Translations under genes and position numbers: made by a program
Shown here: positions 1 through 4,973 of the stretch, in pieces
Layout of the letters: each line of letters starts with the position of its first letter
Numbering within the stretch: the first letter of the stretch is position 1
Assembly (NCBI GenBank): GCA_938028745.1
Contig: CALIZL010000026.1
Span: 1 to 6,500, forward strand
Origin: an uncultured Prevotella sp.
GTDB taxonomy: Bacteria > Bacteroidota > Bacteroidia > Bacteroidales > Bacteroidaceae
Length of the DNA stretch: 6,500 nucleotides
Direction: 5' to 3'
Notes under the pieces: model-generated
Databases searched by the model: none
Told to the model about the DNA's origin: nothing
What the model saw: the letters and a program-made list of their open reading frames with translations, nothing else

Positions 1-31
1 GCAATGCAATGCGGGAGAGTAGGTGGCCGCC
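1..31 (+). rRNA. rrf: 5S ribosomal RNA, 3' end only
   Basis: The window opens with GCGGGAGAGTAGG followed by GCCGCC, the typical 3' end of bacterial 5S rRNA (helix I 3' strand plus the preceding GGGAGAGTAGG block). The T run at 32-37 and the strong hairpin at 45-80 fit the end of an rRNA operon. The rest of the 5S gene lies upstream of the window. The exact 3' end is uncertain by a few bases. Confidence 0.85.
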
Positions 32-44
32 TTTTTTCAATACG

Positions 45-80
45 AAAGCCCCGAGTGCGACGTTAGCACTCGGGGCTTTT
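45..80 (+). terminator. Rho-independent terminator of the rRNA operon
   Basis: A perfect 14-bp stem (45-58 with 66-79) starts AAAGCCCCGAG and ends CTCGGGGCTTT, with a 7-base loop (59-65). The GC-rich core flanked by A and T runs is a classic intrinsic terminator. It lies 14 bases after the 5S end and should close the rRNA transcript. The flanking A/T runs could let it work in both directions. Confidence 0.9.
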
Positions 81-96
81 GCGTTTTGGGAGGGTT

Positions 97-340
97 GAGT
101 TTGTGAGTTCATGAGTTTGTGAGTTCATGAGTTTGTGGGTTTGAGTTTGTGAGTTTATAAGTTTGTGAGTTCATGAGTTTGTAGGTTCATGAGTTTGTGA
201 GTTCATGAGTTTGTGAGTTATTAAGTTCATGAGTTCATAGGCTTTTAAAATTGTTAGTTTGCCAGTTCGTGAAATTGTAAGTGCATTAGTTTGTGGATTC
301 ATAGGTCGATGCGTTTACAAGTTTACGAGTATAGGTTTCA
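97..340 (+). repeat. 8-bp tandem repeat (GAGTTTGT/GAGTTCAT), decaying toward 3' end
   Basis: About 30 head-to-tail 8-base units. In the best part (97-238) GAGTTTGT and GAGTTCAT largely alternate, giving a higher-order period of 16. From 239 to 340 the units degenerate (AGGCTTTT, AAAATTGT, TAGTTTGC, CAGTTCGT and so on) but keep the 8-base phase. Two units are only 6 bases (137-142 and 327-332). A period of 8 is not a multiple of 3 and no reading frame is supported. Related units occur at 2482-2570 and 4098-4137, and inverted at 6204-6219 and 6292-6313. I see no gene here. Confidence 0.9.
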
Positions 341-367
341 AAAAACCATGATGTGTTGCTAGCTTTG
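336..367 (+). promoter_or_regulatory. Possible weak Bacteroidetes-type promoter
   Basis: TAGCTTTG (360-367) matches the -7 consensus TAnnTTTG. A TTTC (336-339) sits exactly 20 bases upstream where TTTG would be expected. No gene follows closely; the next start codon is at 712 and a better promoter lies at 501-532. It may be a chance match or start a short untranslated RNA. Confidence 0.25.
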
Positions 368-454
368 CTGTTTATTTCTCCCTCCGAGCAGGGTTTGCGC
401 GGATTGTTCGTATTTTCTGTTCTACTCTTCCTTCTCTTGCTTAACTATCTGCTT

Positions 455-468
455 TACAACATGTTGTA
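455..468. promoter_or_regulatory. Perfect 14-bp palindrome, candidate operator
   Basis: TACAACATGTTGTA equals its own reverse complement over all 14 bases. It ends 32 bases upstream of the -33 element of the promoter at 501-532, a usual place for a dimeric regulator to bind. The surrounding 341-500 shows no gene. The regulator is unknown, and a palindrome of this length could also occur by chance in A/T-rich DNA. Confidence 0.4.
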
Positions 469-500
469 TTATTTATAAAGTGCGGTTTTTGCCTTAAAAG

Positions 501-532
501 TTTGGCTACATCGGTTTTATTTCGTAACTTTG
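501..532 (+). promoter_or_regulatory. Bacteroidetes-type promoter of the lysozyme-like gene
   Basis: TTTG (501-504), a 20-base spacer, then TAACTTTG (525-532): a full match to the Bacteroidetes sigma-ABfr pattern TTTG-N19-21-TAnnTTTG. Transcription should start near 539-541, leaving a leader of about 170 bases before the ATG at 712. It is nearly the same as the transporter promoter at 2730-2761: both have TTTGGCT at the -33 box and TCGTAACTTTGC at the -7 box. Confidence 0.75.
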
Positions 533-540
533 CATGCGAT

Positions 541-697
541 AAGAATAAGGATAAACCCTTCCCCTTGTTTCGGAAGAGCTTATTCGCTAAGGTATCTAAC
601 GGGACTGAGATCATTCACTTAACTTATTTCTCATAAAGTAATAGTCGCGGGCAATAAATGTGCTATAACAATTAGATAGCTTACATGCTCAGGTCCC
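541..697 (+). promoter_or_regulatory. Structured 5' leader RNA of the lysozyme-like gene
   Basis: Several pairings fit between the predicted start site and the ATG. GAATAAG (543-549) pairs with CTTATTC (579-585) and encloses CTTCC (558-562) with GGAAG (572-576). GGGACTGAG (601-609) pairs with CTCAGGTCCC (688-697) with one bulged G. GCTAT (662-666) pairs with ATAGC (676-680). TATCTAA (593-599) can instead pair with TTAGATA (672-678), which excludes the small hairpin and crosses the 601/697 stem, so it is either an alternative fold or a pseudoknot. No known riboswitch class was recognised. The pairing is seen in the sequence; function is inference. Confidence 0.35.
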
Positions 698-711
698 ATA
701 AATAAAAAATT

Positions 712-1161
712 ATGGAGAGATTAAAGAGAATTGTATTTTTATGTTTTACAATTTTAAGTTTACTGCCGAGCCTAGCCCATACAACAATGAATGAGGATAA
801 CACGGTTAACAACAGTGTGAATTGGGAACCGGTTATGGATGCGATTATTCAGGTGGAAAGTGGTGGAAACAGATTCGCCAGAAGTGGAAAATCTGTTGGT
901 GCCATGCAAATTACACCGATATGCGTTAAAGAAGTCAACTTGTATCTCAAGCAATTGAATATCAAGAAGGCTTACACACTTAAAGACAGGTTTAGCGTTC
1001 AGAAGTCGAAGGAGATATTCCTTCTCATTCAAAAGCGTCATAATCCACAAAATAACATCGAACGAGCCATACGCGCTTGGAATGGTGGATTGAAATACAG
1101 TAATAAGGGGACGCAACGCTATTTTGAAAAAGTAACTAGAGCGATGAACAAAACTACTTAA
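712..1161 (+). CDS. Small secreted lysozyme-like / lytic transglycosylase-like protein
   Basis: A 149-residue protein with an N-terminal signal peptide: basic MERLKR, a hydrophobic stretch at about 7-22, and likely cleavage near residues 22-25 after SLA. The rest reads as a short SLT-type lysozyme fold. It has the catalytic-glutamate motif VESGGN (Glu49), the GAMQIT motif (63-68) corresponding to G-x-M-Q-[IV] in family 1 lytic transglycosylases, and AWNGG (122-126) corresponding to the A-Y/W-N-x-G motif. Such enzymes cut peptidoglycan between MurNAc and GlcNAc in the periplasm. The product is at the short end of the family and has no LysM or other binding domain. It appears monocistronic, with a promoter at 501-532 and a terminator at 1191-1228. 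The ATG at 712 places the signal peptide correctly; there is no Shine-Dalgarno, only A-rich sequence. Known relatives serve in wall turnover, conjugation or phage entry; which applies here cannot be told. Confidence 0.85.
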   Translation: MERLKRIVFLCFTILSLLPSLAHTTMNEDNTVNNSVNWEPVMDAIIQVESGGNRFARSGKSVGAMQITPICVKEVNLYLKQLNIKKAYTLKDRFSVQKSKEIFLLIQKRHNPQNNIERAIRAWNGGLKYSNKGTQRYFEKVTRAMNKTT

Positions 1162-1190
1162 TGCAGTTACAAAGGCTCTAACATGCAATA

Positions 1191-1228
1191 AAAAGGGGAT
1201 GAACGATTTATTTCGTTTGTCCCCTTTT
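1191..1228 (+). terminator. Rho-independent terminator after the lysozyme-like gene
   Basis: A 16-bp stem (1191-1206 with 1213-1228) begins AAAAGGGGA and ends TCCCCTTTT, with two G-U wobbles in the middle and a 6-base loop (1207-1212). It starts 29 bases after the stop codon. The A run on one side and the T run on the other would allow bidirectional action. Confidence 0.85.
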
Positions 1229-1254
1229 CTGTTGTATAGCAGTTTGGTTGCCCC

Positions 1255-1468
1255 AATTGCGTAGAATTTTCGACTTTTACGGATTTGCCCCAATCGCGAA
1301 TGCTAAGACCTTAATATAGAAGTTGTCTTAAATCTTAGTGTTTCTATAAGGTATTTCTGCAAATTGTGTAGCATTTTCGACTTTTACGGATTTGCCCCAA
1401 TCGCGAATGCTAAGACCTTAATATAGAAGTTGTCTTAAATCTTAGTGTTTCTACAAACTATTTCTACG
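1255..1468. repeat. Two tandem copies of a 107-bp sequence
   Basis: Copy 1 is 1255-1361 and copy 2 is 1362-1468. They differ at only 7 of 107 positions (1260, 1265, 1347, 1350, 1351, 1359, 1361 against the same position +107). The core 1266-1346 is identical to 1373-1453 over 81 bases. The AATTG that opens each copy recurs at 1469-1473, as if a third copy had begun. Each copy contains TAAGAC and GTCTTA (1304-1309 and 1325-1330 in copy 1), able to form a small hairpin. CCCCAATT at 1251-1258 and AATTGAGGGG at 1469-1478 form an imperfect inverted pair around the block. No reading frame is supported. Confidence 0.9.
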
Positions 1469-1483
1469 AATTGAGGGGAGTTT

Positions 1484-1663
1484 ATGTCTTTGTGCTATAA
1501 AACCAAGCTAATCACCCTGTACGTGTACGAAGGGCTGGACAAAGATAAGATGAAATATGAATTTGTGCTCCATTTGTTTGTGGCAAAACGCGGTAAGGCC
1601 TCAAAAGGTGGTACAGCGGAAGTTGTTCCATGCGGTTTCCACAAGCTGAAAACTACTTGCTGA
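1484..1663 (+). CDS. Doubtful small ORF, 59 residues, unknown
   Basis: An ATG at 1484, preceded by the purine-rich GAGGGGAG, opens 59 codons (MSLCYKTKLITLYVYEG... to ...GFHKLKTTC, TGA at 1661). The product is basic with a short hydrophobic N-terminal part and matches no family I recognise. The opposite strand is also open here, which weakens the case. It begins directly after the 107-bp repeats and could be the remaining front part of a broken gene. No promoter match was found, and no terminator follows. Confidence 0.25.
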   Translation: MSLCYKTKLITLYVYEGLDKDKMKYEFVLHLFVAKRGKASKGGTAEVVPCGFHKLKTTC

Positions 1664-1990
1664 TGGCCGATTATTCCTGCGTTTCCATGATGCTGTTGCC
1701 GTTGCCCATGAGCAGCATGCCCTGCAACCGCTTGCGCTGCCCGCCGCAAGCCTACATTTTTTACGTGTGGTTGCCCATCCGCGCGAGTTTACTGTGCTTT
1801 TGTTTTGTATAGTTTACAGCGAAAAATTTAACACTATGAGTGTCTTTTCTCCTCACCAATTGTCATCAGTCCGCAAATAATCGATTCTCGCGTAGATTTG
1901 TTTTGATGCAAAACGGGGTAGCATGAGCATGCTGGCAAAATGAATTTTTATTTGAAAAGACCTCCATTTACACCTGTTTCGGGGCTATTT
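1664..1990. other. Gene-free stretch
   Basis: I find no convincing gene. The part at 1664-1760 is GC-richer than its surroundings and open in several frames on both strands, so it may be a fragment of a lost gene. One isolated copy of the motif found in the 22-bp array lies at 1905-1914 (GATGCAAAAC), 86 bases before that array. Confidence 0.4.
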
Positions 1991-2143
1991 GGTGCTAAAT
2001 GGATGCGTTTTGCCGCTAAATGGGATGCGTTTTGGTGCAAAATAGAGTGCGTTTTGATGCTAAATGCAAGGCGTTTTGGTGCAAAACGCAAAGCAAAATG
2101 GTGCAAAATGCAGTGTAAAATGGTGTTAAATGCAAGATGGAAA
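1991..2143. repeat. Degenerate tandem array with 22-bp period, iteron-like
   Basis: Seven units start at 1991, 2012, 2034, 2056, 2078, 2100 and 2122: one spacing of 21, then 22 throughout. Each begins GGTGCTAAAT, GGTGCAAAAT or a close variant. The first four end GCGTTTT. The end of one unit and the start of the next form a palindrome, perfect at 2071-2089 (GCGTTTTG-GTG-CAAAACGC). Isolated copies of the 10-base start lie at 1905, 2241 and 2307. The 22-base spacing is about two helical turns, so the motifs would face the same side of the DNA. A 69-codon frame crosses the array but its sequence follows the repeat, so I do not call it a gene. Confidence 0.8.
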
Positions 2144-2481
2144 GCATAAACATCCACAGTAATTGTATAAATAACCCCCTTTCGAGCCATGAAGAAGATA
2201 GCTGAAAAGGGCAATATGGCCGTTAAAAAGTAGGGTTTTAGGTGCTAAATACTGCTTTTTCGGATTGGAGAAACACAAGCTGGCAACCAAACTAGAAAGG
2301 TAAAATGGTGCAAAATGCAGGCTCTATGCTTAAAAATAGACAAATCCCAAAACGTGGAAAGCGAGAAATAGTGGCTTTTTACCAACTTTATGCCCTATAT
2401 TTTCGCTAGAACGGATCGAAAATTAGAGTGCTGTTGTAAAATAAAAGATAATATTTTAAGCTTTTGAGCAGGTGATTTTAT
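2144..2481. other. Gene-free stretch
   Basis: No supported gene. It holds two outlying copies of the array motif, GGTGCTAAAT (2241-2250) and GGTGCAAAAT (2307-2316), spaced 66 bases apart, which is three array periods. An A/T-only hairpin (TAAAATA 2437-2443 with TATTTTA 2452-2458) is too weak to call a terminator. Confidence 0.4.
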
Positions 2482-2570
2482 GTGTTGATGAGCTTGAGAG
2501 GTTGTGGGTTGTTAGTTGATGTCTTTGGGAGTTGTTGGGTTTTAGCGAGTTTATAAGCCAGTGAGTTGAC
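2482..2570 (+). repeat. Decayed 8-bp repeats of the GAGTTnnn family
   Basis: Units such as GAGCTTGA (2490), GAGGTTGT (2498), GAGTTGTT (2529), GAGTTTAT (2547) and GAGTTGAC (2563) keep an approximate period of 8 with a few phase slips. The last unit, GAGTTGAC, is identical to the clean units downstream of the transporter at 4106-4121. This is an old, eroded member of the family seen at 97-340. Confidence 0.6.
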
Positions 2571-2657
2571 TTGCCCTACACTCCGCTCACTTTGTAGAAG
2601 TACTAAAAGTCAAGACGACTTCATATAAGCGCGCGCAAGGTCGTGCTCCTCTGTTCG

Positions 2658-2676
2658 ACCTGTTATGCAAACAGGT
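2658..2676. promoter_or_regulatory. Interrupted palindrome upstream of the transporter promoter
   Basis: ACCTGTT (2658-2664), a 5-base spacer ATGCA, then AACAGGT (2670-2676): perfect 7-base arms. It ends 53 bases upstream of the -33 box at 2730. The shape fits a dimeric regulator site, or a hairpin if transcribed from upstream. The regulator is unknown. Confidence 0.35.
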
Positions 2677-2729
2677 GGGCATGCCATAACCGTATTTTAT
2701 TAGGCGGCAATAATTATTTCTTCGTATCT

Positions 2730-2761
2730 TTTGGCTGTATCTTCCAATTGTCGTAACTTTG
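2730..2761 (+). promoter_or_regulatory. Bacteroidetes-type promoter of the sugar transporter
   Basis: TTTG (2730-2733), a 20-base spacer, then TAACTTTG (2754-2761), a full consensus match. Transcription should begin near 2768-2770, giving a leader of about 120 bases before the ATG at 2889. The box sequences and spacing match the promoter at 501-532. Confidence 0.75.
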
Positions 2762-2774
2762 CTCAAACAAATTA

Positions 2775-2830
2775 TGCACACCCAACAAAGGGCGCATGCA
2801 CCAGTGAAAAGGCGTTTGCACGGGCGTGCA
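2775..2830. promoter_or_regulatory. TGCAC motif cluster and palindrome in the transporter leader
   Basis: TGCAC occurs at 2775-2779, 2797-2801 and 2817-2821, spaced 22 and 20 bases. The last copy is the left half of TGCACG-GG-CGTGCA (2817-2830), a palindrome with 6-base arms. The cluster lies just downstream of the predicted transcription start. That position suits a repressor or a small RNA hairpin. Function is inferred from layout only. Confidence 0.35.
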
Positions 2831-2888
2831 TTAAGTCGGAATAAGGACGATTACAAACGATAAACAATCAATTAAATAAACCAACATT

Positions 2889-4097
2889 ATGTCTGAAAAC
2901 AAAAATTATCTAGTGCCTATTGCATTCTTAGGCCTGATGTTCTTTTCTTGCGGCTTTGCGTTAGGCATCAATTCGCTTTTGGTGCCCGTGTTGCAAGAGT
3001 CGCTCAACGTGCCATCGGCTGGTGCCTACCTGCTTATTGGCGCAACATTCATTCCCTTTTTGATATTCGGTTATCCCGCAGGTCAATTAGTAAAGCTTAT
3101 CGGCTATAAGCGCACAATGGCCGTAGCGTTTTTGTTTTTCGCCCTTTCGTTCGGTGTGTTCATCGTATCGGCCAGTCAAGAAAGCTTTGTGTTGTTCCTT
3201 GTGGCATCGTTTTGTTGCGGAACGGCCAATGCGTTTCTGCAAACGGCCATCAACCCATACATCACCATTCTTGGCCCTGTAGAGAGTGCAGCCAAGCGTA
3301 TCAGCGTTATGGGTATATGCAATAAGCTGGCTTGGCCCATCTCGCCGTGGTTCATTACATTGGTCGCAGGCGAACATCTTACCGTTAGTCAGCTAGATAA
3401 GCCCTTTTATATCATCATCGCCGTGTTCCTCGCACTTGGTGTTCTGTCGTTGATGGCTCCGCTGCCAGAGGTGAAGGCAGCTGGCGAAGACGAAAGTGAG
3501 GCATCGAACAACGCCGAAGATGCACAGGTTTCGCAATATGCCAACAGCAAGAAATCCATTTTCCAATTCCCTCACTTGGTGCTTGGTGCCTTTGCCATCT
3601 TCTTTTATGTGGGTGCCGAAACCATCGCCTTGGCCACGCTTATCGACTATGCCAAGGGCCTTGGCCTAGAAAATGCCGAAAATTATTCGTGGATTACGCC
3701 TCTTTGCATTAGCGTTGGTTATGTGTCGGGCGTTGTTCTCATTCCCAAATACATGTCGCAGACACGCGCATTGCAGGTATGCACCATCATCGCCATCGTG
3801 GGTACGCTGCTTGTTGTGCTGTTGCCTGGTGCATTGAGCGTGTTTAGCATTGGCGTTATCGCTTTGGGTTGTTCGCTGATGTGGCCTGCATTCTGGCCCT
3901 TGTCGATGCAAGATTTGGGTAAGTTCACCAAGTCGGGCGCATCTGTTCTTACAATGGGCTTGATTGGAGGAGCGGTTGTAACCGTTCTTTTCGGACTTCT
4001 AAAAGACAACTACGGGCCACAAAACGCCTATTGGATTTGCCTTCCCTGCTTCCTCTACATCGCTTTCTTTGCGTTTAAAGGGCATAAGCTGAGATAA
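2889..4097 (+). CDS. MFS sugar transporter, FHS (FucP/GluP-like) family
   Basis: A 402-residue inner-membrane protein with the usual length and about 12 hydrophobic segments in two halves, joined by an acidic, polar loop at about 192-222. Family marks include FFSCGFALGIN (18-28), NPYITILGP (122-130) followed by ESAAKRISVMGICNK (132-146), FFYVGAE (238-244) and MWPAFWPLS with DLGKFTKSG (331-350). These match the Bacteroides branch of glucose/galactose (GluP-type) permeases, relatives of E. coli FucP, which bring in a monosaccharide with protons or sodium. By eye, FucP Asp46 aligns with Ser29 and FucP Glu135 with Gln118; Gln at the latter site is usual in this branch, so coupling may differ from FucP. 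The ATG at 2889 has A-rich sequence and no Shine-Dalgarno. The gene stands alone with its own promoter, without sugar enzymes beside it, so the substrate is not settled. Its base composition is more GC-rich than the genes after 4500, suggesting it is resident. Confidence 0.9.
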   Translation: MSENKNYLVPIAFLGLMFFSCGFALGINSLLVPVLQESLNVPSAGAYLLIGATFIPFLIFGYPAGQLVKLIGYKRTMAVAFLFFALSFGVFIVSASQESFVLFLVASFCCGTANAFLQTAINPYITILGPVESAAKRISVMGICNKLAWPISPWFITLVAGEHLTVSQLDKPFYIIIAVFLALGVLSLMAPLPEVKAAGEDESEASNNAEDAQVSQYANSKKSIFQFPHLVLGAFAIFFYVGAETIALATLIDYAKGLGLENAENYSWITPLCISVGYVSGVVLIPKYMSQTRALQVCTIIAIVGTLLVVLLPGALSVFSIGVIALGCSLMWPAFWPLSMQDLGKFTKSGASVLTMGLIGGAVVTVLFGLLKDNYGPQNAYWICLPCFLYIAFFAFKGHKLR

Positions 4098-4137
4098 AGT
4101 CGTTAGAGTTGACGAGTTGACAAGTTAACAAGTTGTA
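4098..4137 (+). repeat. Short 8-bp repeat tract after the transporter
   Basis: Directly after the stop codon come AGTCGTTA, GAGTTGAC, GAGTTGAC, AAGTTAAC and AAGTTGTA, five units of exactly 8 bases. This is the same family as at 97-340 and 2482-2570, here with GTTGAC as the commonest ending. No intrinsic terminator was found between the gene and this tract. Confidence 0.75.
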
Positions 4138-4236
4138 AGTGGACGATGAATAATGGTCGAGAGCCAATGATTTAGGAATGCATCCATAGAAGGCCTGTTT
4201 TAACATCATGATTTTAACTTATCCAAAGAGGCACTC

Positions 4237-4317
4237 GAAACCCTATTCGTAGGTTTCGGCACAGCAAGGAGTGTGAGTCATATTAGGCTCACATCACTTG
4301 TGTGCCGAAACTGGCAC
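4237..4317 (+). other. Three overlapping hairpins that exclude one another
   Basis: Hairpin A joins 4237-4246 (CGAAACCCTA) to 4251-4258, with one bulged C and a TTCG loop. Hairpin B joins GTTTCGGCACA (4253-4263) to TGTGCCGAAAC (4301-4311), 11 perfect pairs, with an inner TGTGAG (4272-4277) paired to CTCACA (4288-4293). Hairpin C joins GTGCC (4302-4306) to GGCAC (4313-4317). A and B share one strand, and B and C share another. B overlaps the front of the transposase remnant, so the inverted repeat could be an element end instead of an RNA switch. Confidence 0.5.
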
Positions 4318-4518
4318 GAGGATTAAACAACTGTTTCTACGTTCATGTTCACCCAACCATAACCTCATTGAGTGCCAATGGAAGGTGTTTAGAAAAAAGT
4401 GTTCAAAACAAGCGTTGTTGAGCGAAAGAAGAATTTTGACGATCATTGGTGAGACTCTTCGAATACCGTGGAATACAAGAAGGAGTTGGTGTCATTTATA
4501 AATCTTAATTTTCGATAG
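4277..4518 (+). pseudogene. IS630-family (DDE_3) transposase, C-terminal remnant with frameshift
   Basis: The frame from 4277 contains LFLRSCSPNHNLIECQWK then VFRKK. This is a worn copy of the IS630/Tc1-mariner signature LPPYSPNLNLIERLWKFFKKK, whose Glu is the third residue of the DDE triad. After about 4452 the matching frame changes, and EYKKELVSFINLNFR ends at TAG 4516-4518, like the usual IS630 tail KEELTSLMTLNF. At least one frameshift is therefore present, and substitutions (Tyr to Cys, Leu to His, Arg to Cys) have altered the motif. The first Asp, the second Asp region and the helix-turn-helix half are missing or unrecognisable upstream; VILG at 4277-4288 may be the remains of the VILDN motif. 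The product cannot be active. It marks an old insertion at the border between the transporter and the A/T-rich genes. Confidence 0.75.
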
Positions 4519-4561
4519 ACTAGTTCTAAAGCTATTTCTTTTGCCTATAAATAGATTTAAA

Positions 4562-4889
4562 ATGAAAAAGACAGCGGTATTTATATTTTCGTTTGTTTGA
4601 AAATGGCACTGGACCAGAATCTACGAGTACACTGGGTTGTTTGTTGTTGAACGCCAATGATAAGTCGTTAAAAGACGTAACGTTAGATCCAATTAAACCA
4701 ATCCACAAAAATATAATCCTCAGCTTTTGTCATATAAGCCGCTGTTTGGACTTTAAAATAACCCCCTAATATGAGATAGTGTTAAGAGAAACAGTAGTAT
4801 TAGTAGATGGTGATGTAGTTGTTAAAGAAAAGGTCTTCCAAATAAACAATGGCAAATTTGTACAAAGCTGGAAAAATGATAAATACTGA
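4562..4889 (+). pseudogene. Possible decayed gene for a small exported protein
   Basis: ATG at 4562 starts MKKTAVFIFSFV, a typical signal-peptide or lipoprotein leader, but TGA follows at 4598. Another frame then reads through STLGCLLLNANDKSLKDV and on to a TAA at 4767. The same frame resumes as VLVDGDVVVKEKVFQINNGK and then FVQSWKNDKY, with a stop at 4887-4889. The last part has the alternating pattern and composition of real protein. The sum would be a product of about 108 residues broken by at least one frameshift and one stop. I do not recognise the family. It could also be chance, since the three pieces are joined only by position and direction. Confidence 0.3.
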
Positions 4890-4973
4890 TGGTTATAATG
4901 AGCTAGACTAGCCACTCGTGTACTCAATGCTCATCAAATAACAATTGCATAAATAATTGGGTATAAAAAAAAT

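Noticed and set aside
97..340. CRISPR array
   Set aside because: Units are 8 bases with no unique spacers; it is a simple tandem repeat.
604..617. TPP riboswitch, from ACTGAGATCATT near 604
   Set aside because: The CTGAGA core is present, but the second conserved block (GAACCTGAT type) and the matching helices are absent.
772..1293. 173-codon frame on the minus strand
   Set aside because: It runs antisense to the lysozyme-like gene and through its terminator, and its translation shows no family features.
1671..1751. Minus-strand C-terminal-like peptide ending MLLMGNGNSIMETQE
   Set aside because: Only about 26 codons between two stops and no continuation upstream; too short to support.
1940..2149. 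69-codon frame across the 22-bp array
   Set aside because: Its composition only reflects the repeat, with recurring GAKW and CKM patterns that break as the frame slips.
2189..2233. 14-codon ORF MKKIAEKGNMAVKK
   Set aside because: No promoter nearby and too short to separate from chance.
2437..2458. A/T hairpin as a terminator
   Set aside because: All pairs are A-T and no gene ends nearby.
2587..2781. 64-codon minus-strand frame
   Set aside because: It covers the transporter promoter and palindrome, has a mixed composition with many Cys and Arg, and no family signal.
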